DNA from: JAGPCK01 sp964535575
Lineage (GTDB): Bacteria > Bacteroidota > Bacteroidia > UKL13-3
Assembly (NCBI GenBank): GCA_964535575.1
Contig: CAZHTC010000005.1
Location: 1 to 64,000, forward strand
Length of the DNA stretch: 64,000 nucleotides
Direction: 5' to 3'
Below, one piece after another: positions 41,831-50,050 of the stretch. How positions within the stretch are numbered: position 1 is the first letter of the stretch; each line of letters starts with the position of its first letter. Made by a program: the position numbers and the translations under genes. A model generated the notes under the pieces. That model was not told where the DNA came from. It was given only the letters and a program-made list of their open reading frames with translations, and did not search any database.

Positions 41831-42490
41831 ATGAGTAAAATTAAAATTTCAATTACTGACGATCATAAAATTTTCAGAGAAGGATTGAAAACGGCTTTGT
41901 CCGTGTGCCCCGATTTTGAAATTGTACTTGAATCGAATAACGGGGAGGAGCTTTTGCTGAACTATCCCAGGGTGCAGCCTGATATTTTTTTGATGGATAT
42001 AAATATGCCCAAATTAGATGGGATAAGTACCTCCAAACAACTTAAACTGGCTTCACCTGATGCCCGCATTATTGCCCTTTCCGTTTCAAATCAGGAGTTG
42101 TATGTTTCAAAAATGTTTGACGCAGGAGCTAAAGGATATATTTTAAAAGATGCCGACCCCGAAGAAATTATTAAGGCAATTCAAATGGTTTACCACGGAG
42201 AATATTATTTCGCTGATAATTTATCGGTAACTCTTTTTAAAAAATTAGTGAATAATAATCATCCGGTTTTTTCCCTGCCGGTGGCAGATGTACCTGATTT
42301 AACCAAAACTGAAATACGGATTTTAGAACTTATATGTAAGGAGCATACTACTCAGGAAATTGGCGATATCCTTTCATTAAGCGCCAAAACAATTGAAAAC
42401 TATCGGGTGAAAATGCTTGCTAAAACTAAATCAAAAAATACAGCGGGGTTGGTGATTTACGCCATTCAAAAGGGATATGTTATTCTTTGA
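41831..42490 (+). CDS. NarL/FixJ (LuxR-type) response regulator
   Basis: 219 residues. The receiver domain is complete: Asp10/Asp11, phospho-acceptor Asp56 (FLMDINMP), Ser84 and Lys106 (YILKDADP). The C-terminal LuxR helix-turn-helix (LTKTEIRILELICKEHTTQE, LSAKTIENYRVKMLAKTKSK) is typical. It likely binds the palindromes at 37294 and 39991 and controls both operons (inference from location). Its partner kinase lacks the usual His, so how Asp56 is phosphorylated is open. It is convergent with the next gene, 2 bases apart. Confidence 0.95.
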   Translation: MSKIKISITDDHKIFREGLKTALSVCPDFEIVLESNNGEELLLNYPRVQPDIFLMDINMPKLDGISTSKQLKLASPDARIIALSVSNQELYVSKMFDAGAKGYILKDADPEEIIKAIQMVYHGEYYFADNLSVTLFKKLVNNNHPVFSLPVADVPDLTKTEIRILELICKEHTTQEIGDILSLSAKTIENYRVKMLAKTKSKNTAGLVIYAIQKGYVIL

Positions 42491-42492
42491 AC

Positions 42493-43476
42493 TTATTTTT
42501 TATTAGATGTAAAAACCTGTTTTAAGGATAAAGCATTGAGCGGGAATTCAAGTAATACATGAAGCAAACTCAGACACAAAATAACGTTTATGCCTGTTTT
42601 GTGATCCACCAGGTATAAGCCAATTGTCCCAATCCATAACGCAAAAATAAAGGCAAGTCTTTTTTTACTTACCTTATGCCAGCCTATCACTTCTGTTTTC
42701 GAAAACCAGTTCATGTAATGATACAGGTAGGCAAACGAAACAAGCGACATGATTCGATAGGAGGTATCACCCGAAAAAACTTCCGAAGGTCGATTAATCC
42801 GGCCAATGTGAAATAAATCGCTAAGCACTTTATTAAGCGATGCCATGTTCTTATAAAAATCCATATAATAATGCCCAGGCTCATTAACATTTTGAAACGG
42901 GTTTAGAAATAAAAGTAAAACCGTGCAACCTAAAAATACCGCAATGGAAATAAAGCCCGATAACATGGGATTCTTTTTTACTCCTGCAATCATAAATAAA
43001 AAAGTAAATACCAGCACATGCAGGATGGTTGGCAGTAAAACAGCAAACATGATGATGAAATAAGGCTGCATATCGATCCCACTTACGTGCGCTATAGCTA
43101 CTGTTGCAAAATAAACAGCCAGGTTTTTTAATAGACTCGGTTCGCGTAGTGCAAAAAAGGCATAAACAAAGCAGCCAAATATCAGGCTTACCGCATACTG
43201 ATTAATGGGAGAGGCCCGGTTTAGTCCGCCAATGGTAATAAAAAAACTTACCGGAATAAACAGCAAAAACTGAGAGCGGGAAAAGGCGAAATAGTTTCTT
43301 TTATCGAGCCACGATATCTCGGTAAAATAATGAAGCGGACCTAATAGTATAAGAGATAAAGTGAATACCTCAAAAGGCCTGTACCATGAAAGCAGCATGG
43401 ACAAAAGCATTAAAAAAATATTCAGGTAATTTATCCGGTTAATGGAAGAATCGTGAGAATGACTGGCGGGGGTCAA
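42493..43476 (-). CDS. Polytopic membrane protein of unknown function, 327 residues
   Basis: About nine hydrophobic segments (YLNIFLMLLSMLLSWY, VFTLSLILLGPLHYFTEI, FLLFIPVSFFITIGG and so on), with LLGPLHYFTEISWLDKRNYF and SFAYLYHYMNWFSKTEVIGWH as recognisable conserved-looking stretches. No family name can be assigned. It lies 9 bases after the mannosyltransferase-like gene, so they are probably co-transcribed and could act together in lipid-linked sugar handling at the inner membrane. Confidence 0.75.
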   Translation of the reverse strand: MTPASHSHDSSINRINYLNIFLMLLSMLLSWYRPFEVFTLSLILLGPLHYFTEISWLDKRNYFAFSRSQFLLFIPVSFFITIGGLNRASPINQYAVSLIFGCFVYAFFALREPSLLKNLAVYFATVAIAHVSGIDMQPYFIIMFAVLLPTILHVLVFTFLFMIAGVKKNPMLSGFISIAVFLGCTVLLLFLNPFQNVNEPGHYYMDFYKNMASLNKVLSDLFHIGRINRPSEVFSGDTSYRIMSLVSFAYLYHYMNWFSKTEVIGWHKVSKKRLAFIFALWIGTIGLYLVDHKTGINVILCLSLLHVLLEFPLNALSLKQVFTSNKK

Positions 43477-43485
43477 GGCTATATT

Positions 43486-44220
43486 TTAGTTAATGGAAGG
43501 ATATTTTCTGACAAGACCCTTAAAGAACAACTCAATTACCCCCAGAATGGCTTCTTTAAAAATTCCTTTGGTCATTTTGCTTTGGCCCACCGTGCGGTCG
43601 GTGAAAATAATAGATACTTCTTCAATCTTAAAACCAATTTTCCAGGCCGTATGTTTCATTTCAATCTGAAATGCGTATCCTTTAAATTTAATTTTATCCA
43701 GTTCAATTGTTTCAAGTACTTTTCTGCGGTAACAAACAAATCCTGCTGTGGTATCTCTTATGCTCATGCCGGTTATAAATCGTACATACCACGAGGCATA
43801 GTACGACATCATTACTCGGCTCATAGGCCAGTTTACCACATTAATCCCAGTTTTGTAACGGGAACCAATGGCCATATCGGCTCCCTGTGCACAGGCAGTG
43901 TATAATTTTATCAGGTCATCGGGATTATGCGAAAAGTCGGCATCCATTTCAAAAATATACCCGTAGTTTTTTTGAAGGCACCATTTAAATCCGGCAATGT
44001 ATGCACGGCCCAATCCCTCTTTACCTTCCCGTTCCAGCATATGCAGTCTTCCGATAAATTCGGGCATCAGTTTTTTAATAACCGTTCTGGTTCCGTCAGG
44101 AGAGTTATCATCCACTACCAGAATGTGGAAGTCTTTCTCATAGGACAAAACCTTCCTCACCATCTGTTCGATGTTTTCTATTTCATTATAGGTTGGAATA
44201 ATAACGATGCTGTCCGACAA
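43486..44220 (-). CDS. Polyprenol-phosphate mannosyltransferase-like (GT2)
   Basis: 244 residues from a TTG start at 44220 (SDSIVIIPTYNEIENI), the conserved start of Bacteroidota homologues. An in-frame ATG at 44286 would add 22 hydrophobic residues and overlap the divergent phosphatase gene, so it is rejected. GT2 motifs are VVDDNSPDGT, GLGRAYIAGFKW, FEMDADFSHNPDDL (DXD) and AIGSRY. The C-terminal QSKM segment is typical of DPM1-like enzymes. It likely transfers mannose (or another hexose) from a nucleotide sugar to polyprenyl phosphate. Confidence 0.88.
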   Translation of the reverse strand: MSDSIVIIPTYNEIENIEQMVRKVLSYEKDFHILVVDDNSPDGTRTVIKKLMPEFIGRLHMLEREGKEGLGRAYIAGFKWCLQKNYGYIFEMDADFSHNPDDLIKLYTACAQGADMAIGSRYKTGINVVNWPMSRVMMSYYASWYVRFITGMSIRDTTAGFVCYRRKVLETIELDKIKFKGYAFQIEMKHTAWKIGFKIEEVSIIFTDRTVGQSKMTKGIFKEAILGVIELFFKGLVRKYPSIN

Positions 44221-44273
44221 AATATTTATTCTTTCTTTGTATCCGATAACTAACGCAATAATTAATAAAACTA

Positions 44274-44756
44274 ATGCAAAAAGCAATTTTCTTAGACAGA
44301 GATGGCATTATTAATACAGAAATAGGCAATTATGTTACCTCAGAACCGGATTTTCACATCAATCCAAGCCTTATTCCGTTTCTTAAAGCCATGCAGGCTA
44401 AAGGTTTTCAGTTTGTAGTCATCAGCAATCAGGGCGGGGTTGCTAAAAATTTGTATAACCATGCTTTTTTAGATGGAATTCATCAAACCTTGGTCAACCG
44501 GTTATCTGCTCATGAAATACTTTTGCTCGAAATATATTATTGCCCGCACCATCCTGATTTTGGGAAGTGCATTTGCCGTAAACCTGATTCGCTTATGGTA
44601 GAAAAAGCCATAGCAAGATTTAATCTGAATGCGGCCGCAAGTTGGTTCATTGGCGATGCCCAACGCGATATGGAAGCCGCATCTAAAGTAGGAGTTAAGG
44701 GGGTTTTGGTTGAATCAAACTCAGACCTTACCCTTTTGATCAATAAAATCGATTAG
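44274..44756 (+). CDS. HAD-family phosphatase, GmhB/histidinol-phosphatase-like
   Basis: 160 residues. HAD subfamily IIIA: IFLDRDGIIN (nucleophile Asp in DRDG), VISNQGGVA (motif II), KPDSLMVEKA and WFIGDAQRDMEAA (motif IV). The zinc-binding loop YCPHHPDFGKCICRKP, with Cys-x-His and Cys-x-Cys, is a GmhB hallmark. GmhB removes the 7-phosphate of heptose bisphosphate in lipopolysaccharide precursor synthesis; other sugar phosphates are possible. It is divergent from the GT2 gene and convergent with the transaldolase-like gene, 2 bases apart. Confidence 0.9.
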   Translation: MQKAIFLDRDGIINTEIGNYVTSEPDFHINPSLIPFLKAMQAKGFQFVVISNQGGVAKNLYNHAFLDGIHQTLVNRLSAHEILLLEIYYCPHHPDFGKCICRKPDSLMVEKAIARFNLNAAASWFIGDAQRDMEAASKVGVKGVLVESNSDLTLLINKID

Positions 44757-44758
44757 AA

Positions 44759-45415
44759 TTACCCGTTCGCTTTTTTGTGGTCGGCTAAAAACTTCTGTAG
44801 TCCGCTATCAGTAAGCGGATGGTTAAGTAAAGCAAGAATTGGTTCTAACGGGCTTGTGATGACATGAGCTCCAATCTCGGCACATTTTACAATATGAATT
44901 GGATTGCGGATAGAGGCAGCCAATACCTGTGTTTCGTAACCCTGCATGGCAAAAATACCGGTAATCTGAGCAATCAATTCCAGTCCGTTAAAAGCAATAT
45001 CATCTAATCTTCCTATGAATGGAGAGATATAAGTGGCACCGGCTTTGGCAGCCAAAATAGCCTGGCCGGGTGAAAATACTAATGTGCAGTTGGTTCGGAT
45101 TCCTTCTGATTTAAAATAACTAATGGCCTTGATTCCGTCTTTAATCATAGGCACTTTTACCACAATGTTTTCATGCAACGAAGCCAATTCTTCTCCTTCG
45201 CGAATTATACCTTCAAAATCGGTGGCAATAACCTCGGCACTCACATCTCCTTTCACAATTTTGCAGATATCCACGTAATGCTTCAGAATATTGTCTCTTC
45301 CGGTAATTCCCTCCTTGGCCATCAGCGAAGGATTGGTGGTTACTCCATCAAGAATTCCTAATGAATTGGCTTCTTTGATTTGGGCAAGGTTGGCTGTGTC
45401 GATAAAAAATTTCAT
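44759..45415 (-). CDS. fsa: Transaldolase / fructose-6-phosphate aldolase family
   Basis: 218 residues from ATG 45415 (MKFFIDTANLAQIKEA). An in-frame upstream ATG (45544) would run into the SRP RNA and is rejected. Motifs of the small TalC/FSA group are DGVTTNPSL, VVKVPMIKDGIKA (Schiff-base Lys), TNCTLVFSPGQAILAAKAGA and ISPFIGRLDD. FSA-type enzymes and the short transaldolases share this size; which activity it has cannot be decided from sequence. Confidence 0.93.
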   Translation of the reverse strand: MKFFIDTANLAQIKEANSLGILDGVTTNPSLMAKEGITGRDNILKHYVDICKIVKGDVSAEVIATDFEGIIREGEELASLHENIVVKVPMIKDGIKAISYFKSEGIRTNCTLVFSPGQAILAAKAGATYISPFIGRLDDIAFNGLELIAQITGIFAMQGYETQVLAASIRNPIHIVKCAEIGAHVITSPLEPILALLNHPLTDSGLQKFLADHKKANG

Positions 45416-45521
45416 GGTATGTGCTTTCTGGTATGGTATCAAAAATAAGGGGGAGGTTGAATATGCACCCGTCAACTTGTACACAAACAACTCACCGTAT
45501 TGTAATGAGCTGATAAACAAA

Positions 45522-45618
45522 AAAGGGCGGCCATCATATCGCACCGCTACAACCTTTTGCCCTTGCTCCGGTCAAGGCCTGGGGGAGTTCAAAGGGAGCT
45601 GGTCGTATGACGCCTACC
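45522..45618 (-). ncRNA. ffs: Signal recognition particle RNA (small bacterial type)
   Basis: Reverse-strand RNA. 5' end GGCGTCATACGACC pairs with the 3' end (GGTTGTAGCGGTGC, ATATGATGGCC). The domain IV-like element CCCCCAGGCC...CCGGAGCAAGGG is visible: 5' AGG and 3' AGCA internal loop, flanked by CCC/GGG stem, as in SRP RNA. The RNA binds Ffh for membrane targeting of nascent proteins. A -7 box TACTTTTG lies at 45625-45632, giving a start near 45618, and GGCCGCCCTTTTTTG closes the RNA. It lies upstream of the transaldolase-like gene in the same direction. Confidence 0.75.
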
Positions 45619-45624
45619 CGGGCG

Positions 45625-45632
45625 CAAAAGTA
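45625..45632 (-). promoter_or_regulatory. -7 box (TACTTTTG) of the SRP RNA
   Basis: On the reverse strand TACTTTTG fits TAnnTTTG exactly, about 7 bases before the proposed RNA 5' end. No clear TTG at -33; TGTTTT is nearest. Confidence 0.5.
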
Positions 45633-45684
45633 TTTATTTTTGTTAAAACACGGAAAGTGATTTCCATCTTTTTAAGGGATAGGT

Positions 45685-45692
45685 TAGATTTG
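45685..45692 (+). promoter_or_regulatory. -7 box (TAGATTTG) before the carboxylase gene
   Basis: TAGATTTG fits TAnnTTTG. It ends 39 bases before the ATG at 45732. No convincing -33 TTG is seen. Confidence 0.45.
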
Positions 45693-45731
45693 CCGTGAAC
45701 CTAAGGCTAATAAAGATAGGAATAAGCGCGT

Positions 45732-47327
45732 ATGAAAGATAAACTCACGGAGTTAAAAAAACGGGAAGAAAAAATATTTCTTGGTGGCGGGGCTAAAGCG
45801 GCTGCCAAACAAAAAGAAAAAGGAAAACTGCTTGCGCGGGAACGTGTGGCTTACCTTATTGACAAAGGCACCGACTTTATTGAGTTGGGTGCTTTTGCCG
45901 GATATGAAATGTATGAAGAACAGGGAGGATGTCCGGCTGCCGGAGTAATTATAGGCCTGGGCTATGTGAGCAAACGCCTTTGTGTAATTGTCGCTAATGA
46001 TGCTACTGTAAAAGCCGGAGCATGGTTTCCCATAACAGGCAAAAAGAATTTGCGTGCACAGGAAATTGCAATGGAAAATCACCTGCCAATTATTTACCTT
46101 GTAGATAGTGCCGGAGTATATCTGCCTATGCAGGATGAAATATTTCCCGATAAGGAGCATTTCGGACGTATTTTCAGAAACAATGCGGTAATGAGTTCGA
46201 TGGGTATTGTGCAAATTGCTGCCATCATGGGAAGTTGCGTGGCCGGAGGGGCTTACCTGCCCATTATGAGTGATGAGGCTATGATAGTGGATAAAACCGG
46301 TTCCATATTTCTTGCAGGTTCGTATCTGGTGAAGGCCGCCATTGGCGAAGATATTGACAACGAAACTTTGGGAGGAGCAACCACCCATTGCGAAATATCG
46401 GGTGTGACAGATTACAAATTCGCGAATGACGAAGCTTGCCTGGATCGCATACGTGCCATCATGGATAAGTTAGGGCATGGAGAAAAAGCCGGATTTGACA
46501 GAGCTGAACCTAAACCTCCTTTAAAAAATATCAATGAAATTTATGATATCATTCCGTCTGATACATCAAAACCATATGATACGATGGAATTGATTGAACG
46601 ATTAGTGGATGATTCAATTTTTGATCAGTATAAAGAGTTATATGGCAAAAGTATTCTTTGCGGGTATGCCCGTATTGACGGATGGGCAGTGGGAATTGTA
46701 GCCAACAACCGGAAAATTGTGAAATCAAAAAAGGGGGAGATGCAGATTGGAGGAGTAATTTATTCCGACTCGGCCGACAAGGCCGCCCGTTTTATAGCAA
46801 ACTGCAATCAGAAAAAAATTCCGCTTGTGTTTTTACAGGACGTTACCGGTTTTATGGTAGGGTCGCGCAGCGAGCATGGGGGTATCATAAAAGACGGGGC
46901 CAAAATGGTGAATGCAGTAGCCAATTCCATAGTACCCAAATTTACTATTGTTACAGGTAATTCTTACGGAGCAGGTAACTATGCGATGTGTGGCAAAGCT
47001 TATGATCCACGCTTAATTGTGGCATGGCCCACCGCTCAAATTGCAGTAATGGGCGGAGCTCAGGCTGCCAAAACCCTGTTGCAAATTCAGGAAGCCAATC
47101 TGAAGGCAAAAGGGGTGGAGATTACAGAGGAAAAAGAAAAAGAATTATTGAAAACCATAACCGACAGGTACCTGAAACAAACTACACCGTATTATGCAGC
47201 TGCAAGGTTATGGGTTGATGCTATCATTGACCCAGTAAAAACGCGGCAGTTGATTTCAACGGGTATTGAAGCAGCAAATCATTCCCCGATAACACGTGCC
47301 TACAATCCGGGTATTTTACAAACCTGA
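45732..47327 (+). CDS. Acyl-CoA carboxylase beta (carboxyltransferase) subunit
   Basis: 531 residues. Two ClpP/crotonase-like carboxyltransferase halves: GKLLARERVAYLIDKGTDFIE, the N-half VDSAGVYLPMQDEIFPD and GSCVAGGAYLPIMSDE, and the C-half FLQDVTGFMVGSRSEHGG, KFTIVTGNSYGAGNYAMCG and AWPTAQIAVMGGAQAA. The closest match is the methylcrotonyl-/propionyl-CoA carboxylase beta type, which moves carboxyl from biotin to an acyl-CoA. The biotin-carrying alpha subunit is not in the window. The 5' flank holds the oppositely transcribed SRP RNA. Confidence 0.93.
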   Translation: MKDKLTELKKREEKIFLGGGAKAAAKQKEKGKLLARERVAYLIDKGTDFIELGAFAGYEMYEEQGGCPAAGVIIGLGYVSKRLCVIVANDATVKAGAWFPITGKKNLRAQEIAMENHLPIIYLVDSAGVYLPMQDEIFPDKEHFGRIFRNNAVMSSMGIVQIAAIMGSCVAGGAYLPIMSDEAMIVDKTGSIFLAGSYLVKAAIGEDIDNETLGGATTHCEISGVTDYKFANDEACLDRIRAIMDKLGHGEKAGFDRAEPKPPLKNINEIYDIIPSDTSKPYDTMELIERLVDDSIFDQYKELYGKSILCGYARIDGWAVGIVANNRKIVKSKKGEMQIGGVIYSDSADKAARFIANCNQKKIPLVFLQDVTGFMVGSRSEHGGIIKDGAKMVNAVANSIVPKFTIVTGNSYGAGNYAMCGKAYDPRLIVAWPTAQIAVMGGAQAAKTLLQIQEANLKAKGVEITEEKEKELLKTITDRYLKQTTPYYAAARLWVDAIIDPVKTRQLISTGIEAANHSPITRAYNPGILQT

Positions 47328-47374
47328 TTATGCAACATTTTAAACGGGATATACGTCATAAGAAAAATATTTAA

Positions 47375-49030
47375 ATGAAAAAAATACTCATTTTACTTTT
47401 CTCACTTCTGTTTTGGTTCGGTGCAAAAGCACAGCAGGAGGTAGATATGATTTTTGTAAACGGATTAATTTATACCATGGATGCCAAGCTGAACAACGGG
47501 TATTATATGGCCGTTCATCAGGGTAAAGTGGTGGCTGTTTCAATGATGAAGGATGACGTTTTCAGCAAGTACACCAGCAAAAAAATAATTGACCTTCAGG
47601 GCAAGTTTATTTTTCCCGGATTTAATGATGCGCACTGCCATTTTATGGGTTTGGGCATGATGATGATGCAGGCAGATTTACGCGGGGCAAAGTCGTATGA
47701 TGAGGTACTTATTCTTTTGAAAAAATACGAGCAGGATGCATTGGCGAAAAAGAAAAAACTTAAATGGATTCAAGGCAGAGGTTGGGACCAGAATATTTGG
47801 ACTGTGAAGGAATTTCCAACCAAAGAAAAACTGGATTCCTTGTTTCCCAAAACTCCCGTTATTTTAAAACGTGTTGATGGCCATGCCGCTCTGGTAAATT
47901 CAAAAGCATTAAAACTGGCTAAGATTGGTTCTAAAACAAAAGCAGCAGGTGGCGAAATTATACTCGATGCCGGTGGTAAACCCACGGGTTTATTATTGGA
48001 TAATGCCATGGATTTGGTGGAGCGGATCATTCCAAAGCCTACCGAAGCCGAAATGCAGGATGCCATTTTGGAGGCACAGCGCATTTGTTTTGCATACGGG
48101 GTTACCTCGGTACAGGATGCCGGAGTTGATTATTTCGTGATTAAGAAAATGGAGTCAATGCAAAAGGCGGGATTGCTTAAAATCAAATCCTATATAATGC
48201 TTAATCCTAGCGAAGAAAATTTCAAAAAAATAATGTCGAAAGGGCCGTATCAAAACGGCAATATTCATATTCAATCGGTGAAGCTGTATGCTGATGGAGC
48301 CCTGGGAAGCCGCGGAGCTTGTTTGCTTGAACCCTATTCGGATAAACCCGGGTATTATGGTTTAATGAATAAGGATACAAGTTATTTACGGGCAATAGCC
48401 AAACGGGTTTTCGCAGCCGGCTATCAGTTAAACACGCATTGTATCGGAGATTCTGCCAGCCGGGTAATGCTCGATATTTACGGAGAGGTTTTAAAACAGA
48501 AAAATAATTTTCGGTGGCGTATTGAGCATGCACAGGTGATCCATCAGGCCGATTGGATAAAGATAAATCTTTATTCAGTGATTCCTTCAGTGCAACCTAC
48601 TCACGTAAGCTCCGATAAAGACTGGGTGCCTTTTCGTTTAGGGCAGGCCCGGTTGGAAAGAGCTTACGCATATAAATCATTTCTTCCCTATTCGGGCCGG
48701 TTGGCACTGGGAACGGATTTCCCGGTAGAAGGTGTAAATCCAATGGCTACGCTTTATTCGGCCGTAATGCGTACCACCATTCAGGAACATCCCATGGGGT
48801 CGTTTCAAATACATAATGCGCTTACCATTTGGGAAGCACTTAAGGGAATGACTTATTGGGCGGCCTATGCTCAGTTTGAGGAAAAAGAAAAAGGTTGCCT
48901 TCAAAATGGTATGGCAGCCGATTTTGTAGTTATTGACATGGATATAACCAAGGTTATAATATCAGAAGTGGTAAAGGCAAAAATACTGGCAACTTACCTC
49001 AACGGAGAGTTGGTTTATTCGGGAAATTAA
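47375..49030 (+). CDS. Exported amidohydrolase (Amidohydro_3, YtcJ-like)
   Basis: 551 residues with signal peptide MKKILILLFSLLFWFGAKAQ. The metal-dependent hydrolase fold is shown by FIFPGFNDAHCHF (HxH), QGRGWDQNIW, YADGALGSRGA, LNTHCIGDSASR, WRIEHAQVI and LALGTDFPVEGVNP (metal Asp). YtcJ-like enzymes act on amide or ester bonds in varied substrates; this one is periplasmic or secreted, substrate unknown. It lies 47 bases after the carboxylase gene. Confidence 0.92.
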   Translation: MKKILILLFSLLFWFGAKAQQEVDMIFVNGLIYTMDAKLNNGYYMAVHQGKVVAVSMMKDDVFSKYTSKKIIDLQGKFIFPGFNDAHCHFMGLGMMMMQADLRGAKSYDEVLILLKKYEQDALAKKKKLKWIQGRGWDQNIWTVKEFPTKEKLDSLFPKTPVILKRVDGHAALVNSKALKLAKIGSKTKAAGGEIILDAGGKPTGLLLDNAMDLVERIIPKPTEAEMQDAILEAQRICFAYGVTSVQDAGVDYFVIKKMESMQKAGLLKIKSYIMLNPSEENFKKIMSKGPYQNGNIHIQSVKLYADGALGSRGACLLEPYSDKPGYYGLMNKDTSYLRAIAKRVFAAGYQLNTHCIGDSASRVMLDIYGEVLKQKNNFRWRIEHAQVIHQADWIKINLYSVIPSVQPTHVSSDKDWVPFRLGQARLERAYAYKSFLPYSGRLALGTDFPVEGVNPMATLYSAVMRTTIQEHPMGSFQIHNALTIWEALKGMTYWAAYAQFEEKEKGCLQNGMAADFVVIDMDITKVIISEVVKAKILATYLNGELVYSGN

Positions 49031-49104
49031 CTATTCGTTTATAATATATTTTGGCATTCTTTTAAAAAGCCTATATACTCGTAATACATATTACCACAAT
49101 TTAA

Positions 49105-50046
49105 ATGAATAAATTAATTTCCCTCTTTTTATCAATTTTGTTTGCATTCCCTGCAGTAGGGCAGGCCGATGGGGATAAAAAAGACGCATATCCCTCCACC
49201 TATACATTTGAAAAGGCAGACGAGTTGATTGCGCGTAAAGAGTATTCCAAAGCCATGTGGTTTTATATTAATCTGTACCCTCAGTATAGGGCAAAAGTAG
49301 AGGCTGAAATTAAACGTTTCAGGGCCCAGCATGACAGCATTGATATGATTCCGTTTATCAAGGAAAGTTTTGCCATTTATTCCCAATCTGATCCCACTTT
49401 AAATACTTCGGATAATCTGAATCCGGACCTGGCGAAAGAAAAAAATATATGGCTCGATGCAATTATATTAAGGCTTGGAGATAATGATAAACCGCTGCCA
49501 ACTTCTTTTGCTTATTACGGACGCGGAGTTCGAAAATTAAGAGTAAATGAATATGAGTGGGCCATTTTAGATTTTAATAAAGCCATTGAGATGGAGCCAT
49601 CCTCGGGCGAAACGTATTTTCAACGTGCCGAGGCCAGAAAAAATTTAGATGAGTTTATAGAAGCTGCGGCTGATTATGCAAAAGCTATTCAGTATGAATA
49701 TAAACTCGCCTTGTCTTATTGTAAAATGGGCGAAGTGAATTTTAAAGCTGGGAATTATAACGAGGCAATTAAGAATTATACGTTGGCAATAAAAGAAGAC
49801 CCGAATATGGCCGAGGCTTATGCCGGTAGAGGTAAAGTAAAACAGCAACAGAAAAAATTTAAAGAAGCGCTGGTGGATATGGACATGGCGGTAAAAATTA
49901 AACCAACTTCTGCCGAAATATTAATGATAAGAGCCTGGGCAAGGAGAGAGGCAGGGGAGAAAAAAGATTCGTGTGCCGACTGGAAGGCAGCATTGGCACT
50001 GGGCGATAAAAGAGCCAATGAGTTCTTGAAAAAGTACTGCAACTGA
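49105..50046 (+). CDS. Exported TPR-repeat protein
   Basis: 313 residues; signal peptide MNKLISLFLSILFAFPAVGQ. The first half lacks a known motif; residues ~145-285 hold at least four TPR units (AILDFNKAIEMEPSSGETYF, AAADYAKAIQYEYKLALSY, AIKNYTLAIKEDPNMAEAY, ALVDMDMAVKIKPTSAEIL). It probably mediates protein contacts in the periplasm; partner unknown. It is convergent with recG, 4 bases apart. Confidence 0.88.
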   Translation: MNKLISLFLSILFAFPAVGQADGDKKDAYPSTYTFEKADELIARKEYSKAMWFYINLYPQYRAKVEAEIKRFRAQHDSIDMIPFIKESFAIYSQSDPTLNTSDNLNPDLAKEKNIWLDAIILRLGDNDKPLPTSFAYYGRGVRKLRVNEYEWAILDFNKAIEMEPSSGETYFQRAEARKNLDEFIEAAADYAKAIQYEYKLALSYCKMGEVNFKAGNYNEAIKNYTLAIKEDPNMAEAYAGRGKVKQQQKKFKEALVDMDMAVKIKPTSAEILMIRAWARREAGEKKDSCADWKAALALGDKRANEFLKKYCN

Positions 50047-50050
50047 TTTC

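Noticed and set aside
45416..45544. Longer transaldolase-like protein starting at 45544
   Set aside because: The added 43 residues come from the SRP RNA and its terminator; homologues start at MKFFIDTA.
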